Shown here in pieces: positions 1-13,000 of a DNA stretch of 64,000 nucleotides. The stretch's first letter is position 1, and every line of letters begins with the position of its first letter. The position numbers were made by a program, and so were the translations under genes. Source of the stretch: Apoderus coryli (Eukaryota; Arthropoda; Insecta; Coleoptera; Attelabidae); the NCBI GenBank assembly GCA_911728435.2, contig OU452211.1, positions 10,212,428-10,276,427 of the forward strand, in the 5' to 3' direction. Under the pieces are notes generated by a model. The model was not told the DNA's origin and searched no databases. It saw nothing but the letters and a program-made list of their open reading frames with translations.

Positions 1-110
1 ACTCAAATATAAATATACAGCCGATGAATGAGATTTACTGTAAATAACTATAAGCTGAATCGCTACGTATATAATTGAAACACAGATTTGACGCTAGAAT
101 TGGGACCTAC

Positions 111-272
111 TTATATAGCGACATCTAGTGCTTAACAGGTGATATGTAATTCACTATAACGGTCACCAATCCCATTACCCTAGCGGAGCGCTTGGTTTGT
201 CATGATATTATGGTGAATTTTCATTAACAAATGAGATTAGGTACCTGTTAACCACTAGACGTGGCAATATAA
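111..272. repeat. Short palindromic MITE-like repeat
   Basis: Positions 111-140 and 243-272 are inverted copies of each other over 30 bp with about four mismatches. The arms carry GACATCTAGTG and its complement. A similar core (GCGACATCTAGTG with CCCTAGCGG inside) recurs near 22360 and 50810, so this looks like a dispersed non-autonomous element. No coding capacity and no clear target-site duplication are visible. Confidence 0.55.
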
Positions 273-280
273 ATTCCATA

Positions 281-1213
281 GAGCAAATTACTATCACACT
301 CTGCTCATTTTACGTTAATAAATATTCACACAATGACTGTACCAAGTGTATTTTCAGTTTGTAGGCCAGAGAATCTGATATGTACAAATATAACTCTAGG
401 ATTATCAATAAAATTTGATTTGATCTTCAATTAACGTTAAAAAATTAAAATTATTATTTATATTTGAAAGTGAAAACCTCTGAGGTGATTTTTTTTACTG
501 AGAAAACTAAAAGAGCAGCTCAATTATTGTGCTTTACATCTTTAATTCCAACATATTATTAATTGTGCTGAAAATATCCAAAAAGCTGTTCAATTCTGCT
601 TAATTAAAATTTGTGCCCATACTCGTAAATAAGCTAATTAATGACAAATATTTGTTTCCTACAACTAATTAATAATAATTCATTAGATATATTATAGACT
701 ATTTTTATTTTAGTTTTTAATAGTTTGTTTATTAAGATAATATAAATTAGAGGAGATAAGTAATATAGTTATAGTATATAGATAGAAGTTATAAGATATA
801 AGTGATAGATATTATAAATATATATATATTAAGATTTGTGTCATTAATATGTGATATTTGTTCTCAATTATTACAGATACTTTTTTTTTCAAAAATGATT
901 TGTTTCAGCAGTTGATCCCACAGTCAGACATCTTTTATTTGTCTGTTGTTTTTTTTTTTGTAAATTTGTCTTCAAAACCAAAAACTCTTAGCTCTTAACT
1001 ATTTCAAAATCACTGTAAGGTATTCTCTTGTTTCTTCACACAACAGAAATATTATGATCCGCTTCAAGCCCCCTTTTTAGATTTGTTACTAGTAATTTAC
1101 TGTAAAAGTTAATTAATTCTTTAATTCAATCAAATTTTACCTGATAACAGAATGGATAATTTCGTTTAATGTATTTGAAATAGTCAAGAGCTCGTATTAC
1201 ATAAGCCATATTA
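281..1213. other. AT-rich DNA without recognised feature
   Basis: Very AT-rich sequence with poly-T runs and short AT repeats. I see no exon-like open frame, RNA gene or element terminus here. Confidence 0.5.
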
Positions 1214-1215
1214 TA

Positions 1216-3072
1216 CAGGGTGAGTCACGAGGAACTGTACATACTTCTACCATAAGTAGAGACACGTTAGGGGATTATCAAATGACCATTAAAAAATGTC
1301 TCCTTGTTTTGATTATTAATATACAGGGTGAATTATGGATTTTCACCAAAAAAATGTTTCGTCATATCTTTTCAATGATTAAGTCGATTTATCTCATTTT
1401 TTTATAAAAGTGTGTATTGGTGTCTGGCAACTAACTGATATACTCTGAATTGAAAAAATCCAGGTCCGTCTTCGAGAAAATTTGTGGGACTGCTTCATAT
1501 TCAACACTTCACCCTGTATATGATTTTTCAAAAATCTGACATAATTTTTTCAGAGAGCATAAATAGACAGTTAGACTTGGGTATCTGAATTTTTTGTTAC
1601 ACTCACGTCACATTTCCAATTAAAGATTCATTTTAGAGCAAAATTGAAAATTGGCAATAATGAAGTATCGTACCGTACAATAATGTTTAGTTATTAAAAA
1701 GAAATCTTCAAAATTGACACAAACGACACACACTGTGCTCCAGTATGGTAAATACCATAATTTGAATTGATTTACAGGGCCGGATTTAAAAATCTGGCAT
1801 ATCTGGTTCATCCCAATAATTCACCCTGTATGTAACTTTTTCCACTCGTAATAGACAGAAAACAGATAAAAAATGATTGTAATAACCTAGTTTTGTTATT
1901 TGTTCGAGGAAAACTCATGTGTCTAATTATTTTAATCGGAATGAAATGAACAAGCCAGGGAAATGTTTATTCATAAATTAACAAATAAAATAAAAAACAA
2001 TAAGCAAACAATAAAACAGTTTCAACAATGTGGAACAAAGTAAAAAACTATTTAATAAACATTACAATTATAAAAGATGTTCAAAATGAAATCCATCTGC
2101 CTTAATACACTTTTCTTCACGAATGTTTAAATGTGTAATGAACTTTCTGATTGTCAGTGTGTCATTTCTGGTAATATTGCAACAGTGAATAATTCTGTTA
2201 ATGAGCTGTTGTGTTTTATAATCGTAATGTTTATTAAATTGTTTTTACTTTGTTTCACATTGTTAAAACTGTTTTATTGTTTGGTTATTGTTTTTTATTT
2301 TATTTCTTAATTTATGAATAAACATTTCCCTGGCTTGTTCATTTCATTCCGATTAAAATAATTAGATACATGGGTTTTCCTCAAACAAATAAGAAAACTA
2401 GGTTATTACAATCATTGTTTATCTGTTTTCTGTCTATTACGGGTGGAAAAAGTTACATACAGGGTGAATTATTGGGATGAACCAGATATGCCAGATTTTT
2501 AAATCCGGCCCTGTAAATCAATTCAAATTATGGTATTTACCATACTGGAGCACAGTGTGTGTCGTGTGTGTCAATTTTGAAGATTTCTTTTTAATAACTA
2601 AACATTATTGTACAGTACGATACTTCATTATTGCCAATTTTCAATTTGGCTCTAAAATGAATCTTTAATTGGAAATGTGACGTGAGTGTAACAAAAAATT
2701 CAGATACCCAGGTCTAACTGTCTATTTATGCTCTCTGAAAAAATTATGTCAGATTTTGGAAAAATCATATACAGGGTGAAGTGTTGAATATGAAGCAGTC
2801 CTACAAATTTTCTCGAAGACGGACCTGGATTTTTTCAATTCTGAGTAAGTCAGTTAGTTGCCAGACACCAATACACACTTTTCTAAAAAAATGTGATAAA
2901 TCGACTTAATCATTGAAAAGATATGACGAAACATTGTTTTGGTGAAAATCCATAATTCACCCTGTATATTAATAATCAAAACAAGGAGACATTTTTTAAT
3001 GGTCATTTGATAATCCCCTAACGTGTCTCTACTTATGGTAGAAGTATGTACAGTTCCTCGTGACTCACCCTG
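1216..3072. mobile_element. 1.86-kb foldback element with CAGGGTG termini, IS630/Tc1-mariner derived
   Basis: Two arms of about 860 bp (about 1216-2075 and 2215-3072) are near-perfect inverted copies, so mirrored frames at 1620-1811 and 2477-2668 differ by one residue. The ends read CAGGGTGAGTCACGAG and its complement, next to TA on both sides (1214-1215, 3073-3074). This is the target duplication expected of the IS630/Tc1/mariner superfamily. Extra CAGGGTG-type motifs inside each arm (about 1323, 1510, 1822 and mirrored sites) suggest nested or repeated terminal sequences. The unpaired loop holds a transposase C-terminal relic. Long arms with a short loop are typical of foldback elements. 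The arms are too alike to be ancient, or they have been homogenised. Confidence 0.85.
2074..2212 (-). pseudogene. C-terminal transposase remnant in foldback loop
   Basis: Read on the minus strand from about 2212 to 2074, one open frame ends with residues ..IKADGFHFEHLL and a TAA stop. Its preceding residues include LINRIIHCC and LTIRKF. This matches my memory of the C-termini of an IS630/mariner-like transposase group common in insects, which end in forms like NGGHFEHLL. Only about 46 codons survive; the DDE core is gone. It links the foldback element to its likely autonomous parent. The match is from memory and is not a database result. Confidence 0.65.
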
Positions 3073-3074
3073 TA

Positions 3075-5280
3075 TTATGTAAAATGATTATTAATTAAAA
3101 AAAAATAAAACAAAAAAAAATAAATAGAAATATTCTTTAATAAACTACAAAAAAAGAATGAAAATATAAGAAAAAATAATACATAAGTAGGCAAAGAAAA
3201 ATTTGGAAGTTAACCCATTTTTGTAATTATAATTAAATACTAATTAATACAAAAAATAAACATTATAAAAATACATAATATAAAGCTGTAGCAAAAAATA
3301 TATACCCGATGAAACGAAGTTATGAAACCTTTCCATGCATACATTTTTACCCAATATTTGATTCACCCGGTTATTATGTATATTTATAGATATACTACTA
3401 CAATATTGACTTTCTTATTTAGCATTAAATGCCCATATTATCATTACAATTTATAAATTAAAAAAAAAACCGTATGCCTACTTCCATAATAATTTGTTCA
3501 TTTATAATAATAGATATAAATATTTATTTAAGATTGATTGTCAAAGAGATGAATAACTACTTAGAAATATTAAGATCTAAGATTAAAGATATATATTTTA
3601 ATAATAAGATAGTCAGTATAAGTTTATAGAAAATTATTGAAATAAGTTTCGGTGATTTTTTAATCATTTCGATAGAACTACGAAGAACAAAAAACAATAA
3701 ATTGTATGTAATGTATTTTTTTCACAGTGGTTTGTAAAACAGGGTGCCCCTACCAGAGGGAAAAGCAAGATGGTGTAAGTTAATAAAAGTTTTTTGATAC
3801 ATTAAACTCTTTTTTAATTTTTCCTGAAGAGATCTTTTTATGTTGATAAAAATATATTATACAGAAACAGAGCAATATTATAATTGAAAATTCTTCATTC
3901 ATCACTTATTTTTTCTTGAACCTATTGTTATAATTCTTGTGTCCTAGATTTCGGAAAACGAAATCCGTGTTCACTCCACAAACCAAGTTTTTCATTACAT
4001 TTTCCAAAAACCAACAACATTATACAATTCTCCATTTGACTTACTAACGTAGATTTTTTATTGGAAATTTCTGGACAACTTGAGACCGTATGAAAGTTGC
4101 TTACTTCACCAAATGATTGCATTATACGAAAAAGTATTTAACAAATGTATTTGAGATACTGACACGTTGAATTTACTATTTTCTAGTAATCAGAAGTTCT
4201 ATCAAACGATTTTAAAAAACACCAAGATACAAAAGATTCAGGCAATCATGTTTGATCGAGATTTTTATAGAAAATATTACATTTGTTGTAAAAATAATAA
4301 ATATTAATTTTAGAAATGAGATTCACAATATATAAATCTATATCAATGTATAATTAGTTTTTTTTATATATCAACAAACAAAATTAACAAAAATTTCAAC
4401 AACGCAAATATTAGGTACGATTAATTATACAGAATATTATTAATTTGTTCTTTATAATTATTATTAAAAAAACACGTTTGCCTGTATCGAGAAAATACGA
4501 ATTATTTTTGCAGATTTTGTTATTTTTCTATAATATTATTTTATATATTTAGTTGTATAAAAATAATTCGTATCTTTAGGGTACAGTTTTAAACACCCTG
4601 TGTGATTTTTTATAATTAATTATATCTTTTTATTTCTAAAACATGCCTACTAATTAATCACTGTCTACATATCTATTTTTAAATATAATAATAATAGTAA
4701 TAATAATAATACAATGTCTATCGATAGAAAAAAACATATATATTATATATATCAGTGGATCTTGGGATGAGTTAAAGTGTTAAAATCGGTCTATACACAA
4801 TGCGCTTTTATTTAAAAAAATAAGACGATAAAACCGTATTTTCGAAAAAAGCTGGAATAATATTTTGAGCTATCAAATTATTATATTTAGAGTCCTTTAT
4901 AGCTTTCATATATTGGCAGTTACAATATTTTTTGCTCTAAAACTAGGTCAGCTGCTAATGCAATCCTAAAAAAACAAAGAAAGGGGTCTTTCGACGATAT
5001 GTTCTGTGAAATTCAGTACCAAATATGTACGACTGTCTGCTTTCGAAAAAGCTACTCTCGGCTCGATAGAAAACTGCGACACGGTACGTTTTCATAGAAA
5101 ATGTACATAATTTAAATGACCCAAAAACTGGAAAACTTCTTTAAAATATTCACGGCTATGTCACTTTTTTAATTTGAAAGTATGGACAAAATTTGTGTCA
5201 AAATCCATATTTTATTTTAATAAAAAACACTAATTTTACACTATAAAACTGAATATTATTCATAATATTCCGTTCTTAAT
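3075..5280. other. AT-rich DNA; microsatellite and solitary CAGGGTG-like ends
   Basis: No gene is recognised. There is an (AAT)n tract at about 4683-4712. Isolated CAGGGTG or CACCCTG motifs lie near 3739 and 4597 without partners nearby, possibly remnants of MITE ends. The segment nearest 7017 could be transcribed as 3' UTR of the PTB gene, but nothing in the sequence settles this. Confidence 0.4.
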
Positions 5281-5329
5281 GTCGCGTGCGTGAAAAGAAA
5301 AAGGTTTTTCCCGGTTCCACGCACGCGAC
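5281..5329. repeat. GC-rich perfect hairpin
   Basis: GTCGCGTGCGTG (5281-5292) is perfectly complementary to CACGCACGCGAC (5318-5329). Between them GAAAAAGG and TTTTTC form a second, inner stem. The 12-bp GC-rich stem stands out in AT-rich surroundings. It lies about 1.7 kb downstream of the PTB stop codon, so it may be in or beyond the 3' UTR. Function unknown. Confidence 0.6.
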
Positions 5330-7016
5330 AGTTTTCAGTATCATTTCAGCGCAAAATGAAACAATATACATATTTCCTAGTAAGCGACTGACTTTAAGCC
5401 TCAAACTATCCCATTTCCTCGAAAACGAAAATCTTAATTCTAAGTTGAATTAACTAACGATTTAGTAAATAATTTTTCTATGTCAAAAGGAACTCTTTCA
5501 AGTAACTATTTTATAATAAATTGTTCTTGCTTAATAATAATTATTAATATAATACCTTTGATTAACTACTACCTAATATTATTATTATTAGGTACATGAA
5601 AAAGCTCCTGTCGCAAGTACAAATTAATAATTAATTATTCATAATTATTAATTTTTTAACACGTTCATCATTCTCTACTTTATAATAATTATAAATTTAT
5701 TACTATAAACATACAAAAAAATAACATTTTCCCGCGCAACTTACACACAACATTAGGTGTGTTCATGTCCATCAATACTTTACGGAAAATTTATCACTCA
5801 TTGCACTAATGTTTATTATTTTATTCAGATTCATCATTCAGTTAAAGTAAATACTAAACAAAATACTGTAAAAGTAGAAAAATGCATTAGGCCAGTACAT
5901 ATCGCTTTTTAGTATTATTATTAATGGGGTTTGCAACTCTTTTAGGTTAACGTTAATATCAATTACTTGTTTACAAACCGGTCAATAGCTAACGACCGAA
6001 TAATGGTTATATGGAGTTCAAAGTGAACATTCTGCTTGCAATCAGGCTGTCCCACACTCCTCATTCCAAAAAGTGTAATTTTTGTGCAGTTTTCTGGTTG
6101 AAATAAACAGAATATCTTCTGTTCGTTTGTCAAATTGCAAGTGTTCCATATTATGCATCTCGCATGTTTTCAGCGTTAAAATATTGAATTTAAACATAAA
6201 CAAGCTCGTTAATTTAAAAAAGTTAATAATTTAGAAAAATGCATGCAATATTATTTTGCTTTCTCTTTTTCTGATAAATACTTTTATATTTGTTACATTG
6301 TTCCAATATAAAGCACATGATTTGCCCCATGTAAGCTTCCAAATCCTCCACATAACATTGGAAACGTGGATCTCCGGAGACCCGGTTATGTAAATTTCGC
6401 AGGTTAAGTAAACTGGGGAAGTAATTTCAAATTTTCTCTTCGCTTCTAAAATAATGTATTTATTATTGGACGATATAAAGTAATACATTTTATGACAAAA
6501 ACAGTCACTGAATTAAATTCGGAACATCATTAAATTTAAACAAAGTTGGAAGTGATTTAAACAAACAATGTAAAGTAGTTGCAGATAACCCATTTCATTT
6601 ACCCAAAACTCTGAAATACTAATAAGGATAACGCGAATAACTGACCGCAGAATAGAGTAACAACTAACCTAACTTAACAAATCTAATTATTATAACAAAT
6701 TAACTATAATATTACGATATTCTGATAGATTATATTATTTTGTCATTTAAATAAAAAAAACGTCTTATCTAATGAATCTCTGTTTAAAGACAGTCTATTT
6801 AATAATCTAAATATAAAATAAATAAGCGCTGTTATTAATATCGAATATCAATACAATACTTTCATAGCTACCACGTATTTTGTCATATACTCCGTATCTA
6901 TTATCTTCATGATCCGTTTTTCTCCACACATTTTTTATTTTTTTGTTCGCGATATTATGATAATAACTATTAATGGAATGAATACTGTATGTTTTAATAT
7001 AATTAAATTTTTGGAC
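5330..7016 (-). other. Probable 3' UTR / downstream region of PTB gene
   Basis: Lies immediately 3' of the PTB stop. No other gene is seen. A minus-strand AATAAA at 6934-6939, about 80 bp after the stop, could be a proximal polyadenylation signal. PTB-family genes often have long 3' UTRs, so further sites are possible. Confidence 0.35.
6934..6939 (-). promoter_or_regulatory. Candidate polyadenylation signal for PTB gene
   Basis: Minus-strand AATAAA (plus-strand TTTATT) about 80 bp beyond the TAA stop at 7017-7019. In AT-rich DNA such hexamers occur by chance, so this is a candidate only. Confidence 0.3.
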
Positions 7017-10000
7017 TTATATGCTCGATTTTGAAAATGATACCCTTAGGTGATTAGATTCTGATAATTGGTAGTTGTGCATTTTGATCAATGCTATTAC
7101 TGCTTCCTCCATGCTTGGTAGTTGAATTAGGGCCATCTTTTTGTCTTTACTGTAAATAAAAAGCAGAATTAATACACATTTCGCGCGTTTCTGCAACTAG
7201 CAACCCCGCACGATAGAGGAAGGGAATACGAATGACGGTACAAAAGGGACAACCGAAGGATAGGCAACGTTAAACCGCTATATAGATAATAGTGTATGGT
7301 ATAGAATATAGTCTTTCTCTCTCACTCATATTTGTTATATGCTTCATCTCTTTTGCGTCGTGACGCGACCTTGAAAAATCACTCTCATGCGGCCAAAGAA
7401 GTATTCACTTCAAAAACTATAATTTTGGTCTATAAATGATGTTCAGAAGCGCAATGTTTAAGCCGAAACGAGATCAGAAAACGACTTTCGAAAACGCAAA
7501 AGCGTTTAAAAATATCATTTTCTTCATGAAAACAAAACATTTTTGTAGCCAATTCACGAATTAATAAGTAGTATGAAATTACTTTAATACAAATATAAAA
7601 AAAAATCCGCAGAACTTCGCAGTGTTGGGAACAACATTATTAAATTTGAATTTATAGCCAACAGCTCGACCACAACCTGATGTGACATTAGAAGTTGACA
7701 TAAGACAATGACATGTTGACTTTAGATTAGGAAATAGATTTTTGGGGTAGAGGTTAAGAAAAACATCCGAAAAAAATTGAACAAAACTTACGGGAAGAAT
7801 TTGAAGGCCTTAACCGTAAATCCATTTTCTGTAAAAGCCTTTTTAATATCTTCCTCATTCACTGTCGCTGGTATGTTGCTTAAATGTAACGTAGCAGACG
7901 GTGGATAAATATTTTGATAATTCTTTGAACCGGGCTTCTTAAATCTGTGCAACGGACTCTGACTGTAATCCTTTGTTAGACCAGCATCCGGTTGACCCTC
8001 TTTCGGCATCTGCACCGACTGATGTTTACTCAACATCACTCTGATATTTTTGCCGAATACTTTCAACTTGTCCATGTGTGTAATAGCTGAAAATATATTT
8101 ATTTTATAAAAAACTCCTCCACAAAAGGACGTAAAAATGAATTACTTACCCAAATGTGCCTGGTGTGGTTCTGCCAATTGCACTAGTGCAGAATCTTTTT
8201 TGTTGTACAAAATTTTCACCCTCTGCACATCACCGTAGACTCCTACAAATAATCCAGAAAAACAATTATTTAAAAATAATAATTGCAAAAAAATAATTTA
8301 ATCTTAATATTATTAACTAACAAAATGAACTCATGAATGAAATAATTATTTTAATACAAAAAAATATATTAAATTAAAAAGAAGATGCAAACAAAAACAA
8401 AGAATAAGAAAGATTAAACTAAATTTTAATACAATTTATGAATGACAAAAAAATTAACACAAAATAATATCATGCAAAATACTACACAAAATTAAATAAT
8501 TAATAGGAAACTATTAAACAAAATAAATAAAAAGATGAACTGCTAATAGGTAAAAGAATAATGAACGAAAAGACAAAAAAATAATACATTTTTCGATATT
8601 ATGATGTTGAAAATAATTCTTATCAATGATTTCAGACCATTTTAAAAATCAGAATTTTGCGTAGCGTAACATATTACGCAGAAGCATTAGGCCTAAAATC
8701 AGACAACAATGAGTAGAAGGTTGAAATCATTTTGTAAGAAATATTTCGTTATATGATATGAAAATTTTTTAAAAAAAAAATACGCAACTACTAAATTGAA
8801 TGAAATTATATTAAAAACTATGAATAATAATAAATATTATTAATAAAATAGTTGTGAAAACATACCAAATAGTGTAAAGAGAGCATCAGGCGTGACCATC
8901 TACAATAGAAGAAAGATGACAGAAGTAGGATGTGACGTGGCACAGAGAAGTAGGCGGTTTATTATTATTTTTATAGGGCCACCGCAGAGAGAGGCAGCAA
9001 ATGTAAAAAAAAAGAAAAACACAGCATTAATTTTCACATTAAAACAAAAAATAAATTACAAAAATATTAACTAAAATGTTTATTTATGCGCAGGGCTACA
9101 ACACTACTTCACGGATATGCTAAGCATTATTTTAAACAAATATTTAAAAGTTTCTTTTTTTTATATTTTTTTATTTTAATTGAAATCATACACATTTTGG
9201 TTGGTTAGGACTAGCAGTGGTTAGGAACTACAGATAATAAAATAATGCCTAGCAAATCCTATTTGAACAAAATAATTTTCAATCAAAACATATATTTTTT
9301 ATGTTAAATGAATCTCAGGAACAATATATACATATCTACGTAATCACAGTGTTAAATGTGTACAGTTCACACATTTAATATAGGTAATTAATATATTAGT
9401 AAAATACTTTTGAAATTTAGGATAAAGCGAATGAAAAGAAAATAAATTACGTATACAAGGTTGTTCGAGTTTTTATTACAAGTTTTTTATTTATTAATTT
9501 TACTGATTTTAGTCTAGTATGAGAGATAATGAATCATAACAAGTACAACAATATTTTAATTTAATTTAATCAGTTAATTAAATTAGCTGCACGAACATAA
9601 ACATACAAGTAAACAAAACAAATATACAAAAAACACTGACGTGACACTATAAAAAAATTGGTTGTGTCGCCCCAAAACTTTCCCGACGTGATATAATATA
9701 ATAAAAAATATATGACCTGCTTAACGAAACCGAATTTTAATAATTATTATTATTATAATTGCATTATTTTCATTATTTCCAATAAACTAACGTAACAAAC
9801 TAACTACTTTATTCAAAAATTAAAAAAAAATATTGCCAGAGCTTGGATTCGAACCCATAAACTTCCGCATGCGAAGCCAACGCTCTCTCAATGACGCCAC
9901 AGTACCCGCTTTGAAAATATTGTATTTTACTTGTAATAATATAGGTACGTTCCAACTGCAATTTTACGCGCAATTTTCTCGAGAATTATGGGGGCAAATA

Positions 10001-13000
10001 TGAAAAATGACCTATGTAGATAAAATATGCTTTAAAATGATGTATCACCCCCTACTGCTATTTGAAAATTTAGCAGTTGTGTCGGCAAATTCCTGAAGGC
10101 TGTAGTATGTCGCACTTATCAAAACTTGTTCTTAAACACAGTCGCAGATTGGCAGTTCCTAATGTCAGAGGGGAGCATATTAAAATAAGAACCGCCAGCG
10201 TATAAGGGGGAATTTTAAAAAAATTCATGTTTCGGCACGAGGTAGTAGTTAGCTGATTTCTTCCTCGCGTTTGGTAGCTGTGATTGTCGCCACATTTTGG
10301 CGTAAGCCTCTATTCTTATAAGTCAATCTAAGTAACTTATACAAGTAGACGCACGGAACATTGAGATTCGCGTTCTTTTTAAAGGCTTCTCTACAGGTTC
10401 GTTTAAATGGTATACCAAAAATACATATGCTTCTTTTTTAGACACAGGGTGTTATTTGTAAATTCCCGACGATGGGTGTTTAGTAATAGTTCCGAAACAT
10501 GTCTCGACATCAAAATGAAATTTGGCACACTTACGTATCTTTCTAGAATTATTAAAAAATATTATATCCCACGGTCAGGAAAATGTCAAGGGTTGGTTAG
10601 AACAAATTTTGTCCCAACTTTTTTTATAAAAAGAATAAAAAATTGGAGACTTTTATACCTAAAATGTTTATTTGTTTCATAACGCTAGAAGAAGCCATTT
10701 TGAAGATTTCTATGCAACGTTTCCAATATTATTATACGGCCACGATAATACAAGAAACAGGGTGAAAATGCGTATTAAGGGTTGACAAAGATACGTAAGT
10801 GTGCCAAATGTCATTTTCATATAGAGACGCGTTTCGGAAATATTACTAAAAACCCATCATCAGGAATTTACAAATGACACTCTGTATCTGAAAAAATAAG
10901 CATTTTTTTGTATATGTTCATCTGAAAAAAAAATCTTATATTCGCTTTTAGAATGTCCCCTTAAATTATTTTAAGTTAATTTGCCTGTATAAGTGTAAAA
11001 TAGACAAAGAATAACGATCCTCTGTTCATTTGACTCCTCAAGAACCCCAAGACATACAGATCTCTGCTATTTTTACTGGTATCAAAAAATAGTTAACCTA
11101 TGACTGAACAAAGACGTCTATGTTTAGAAATGTTGATCTCGATTTTGCTTTCGTTATTTTTCATAATGTTATTATGGGTTTTGTTGTTGCTTCTATTTGT
11201 AATAAAAATGTTGCCAACTGTCAAAAATCTGTCATATGTAAGCTATTTTCTGACATAATTGTATTTTAAAAACTTCATAATATTCTACGGTTTGACTAAG
11301 TTTAAATTGGGCGTTATCGTTTTGCTTGCTCTGAACCCTCCTCTTCCAAACAAGACTAAACTCAATAAAATGAGTCAATAAATAAAAAAATTATAATGAA
11401 ATATATATTTTTTTTATGATATGTACCTAGTCACCTATAACTAATTCACATAAAATATATTAAATCAAAAGTAGATTTGGGCTGAGATTTGGTCTTTGAA
11501 ATAAAAATTTCCACAATAGATTTTGTGAACTGTACTTTTTTACTACACACAACATTAAGTCTTGGATCCCCTGTATATTTGCTTTATGTTTATTGCATTT
11601 TTGTTGCTAGGCAAAAAAGTTGATGTATTTGGTGCATAAACAAGATCATAAATAGTGACAAATAAAACATTTGTGCAATTTCTGATTTTGATAGGGCAAG
11701 AATTATTGCTCTGCATGATGCTGGACATTCTAATCATCATATACACAGGATGTTAAACATTCCAAGATCGTTAATTGTGCGAATAGTAATAGTAGTAGAA
11801 GACCACGTACTGTACGGTCTCGAATAATACATCGATCGGTATTTGGTTTAATATGCACGTAGACATCGAAATGCTTCAACTCCAGCCCTTAGGACTCACT
11901 TTCAACGTACGTATCGCCGTGTTATATCGACGTCTACAGTTAGAAGAAGACTTCATCGTTCAAGAACGCCTTTAAGGGTACCTACTCTACTTCCACGACA
12001 TCGAGCTGCCCGCTTACATTGGGCGCGAGAGCATAGCGAATGGCTTTTGCGGCAGTGGCGATGGGTCATTTTCACAGATGCAACCAGAATTGGACTGCAG
12101 AGTGACGATAATAAGCAAAGGGTCTGGCGAGAGAGACAGAGACTAAATTTTCCTAGAGAGGTTGTTCCCTATGAAGGAGGGACAGTAATGTTTTGGGGAG
12201 GAATCATGTTCAATCGCCGAACGCCGTTAATTCCTATACCTCAAGTTTATATTGAAAGTGTCATCAGGTCCATTATTTATCCATTACGCAACGATTTGGG
12301 CGAGAATTTTATCTTCATGGACGACAATGCCCCGCCACATCGCGCAAGAACGATTCTTGAGGTGCAACAAGGACATACTACGCGACTAGATTGGCCAGCT
12401 AACTCGCCGGATATAAATCCGATGGAAAACGTCGGATTTTGTCTCAATCGCATTAACTCACCCCAAAATGCGGAAGAGTTAGTTGCAGCGGCAGTAGAGG
12501 AATGGAACAATGTTCCTCAAGAAACGATCCACCGCTTGATTGTTTCAATGCATATTTGTCTCAATATGCTACTCAGAAACAGAGGAGGCCATACTGACTA
12601 TTGATTGATGTTAATTTTGGATAAAAAAAAAATGTTTTGTCAATTTTCGTTGTAATGAATTTACTTAAAAATTGCAATATTTTTTGTTATGCTGCTTTAA
12701 TCATTCTTTAAATTTTTTAAAAATATTGTTATTGTGAAAAATACCTTCAGAAATAAACATACTTTAAAAAACATTACCTAACTATTTTATTTAAAAAGAA
12801 ACTAAATTACAAAATACCGAGGGGTCCAAGACTTTTGATGTTGTGTTAGAACAGCACTGGTGTAAGCTGCCTGAAAAGTTCCTAGCTCGGCAAACAGATT
12901 AAAAGGTGTCAAAATAACATGAAAGGTTTTTTAAGCAAATTTTTGTCTGGTACGTTTAATTTCCATTAAACACTTTTGTTCGTCAATAATGTGCCCATTT

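Noticed and set aside
1620..2668. Two mirrored 63-codon frames (1620-1811 minus, 2477-2668 plus)
   Set aside because: They are inside foldback arms, are duplicated because the arms are inverted copies, and show no recognisable domain.
8892..9074. Plus-strand open frame of 60 codons
   Set aside because: It overlaps the antisense of the 34-nt PTB exon and its intron. No domain; a shadow frame.
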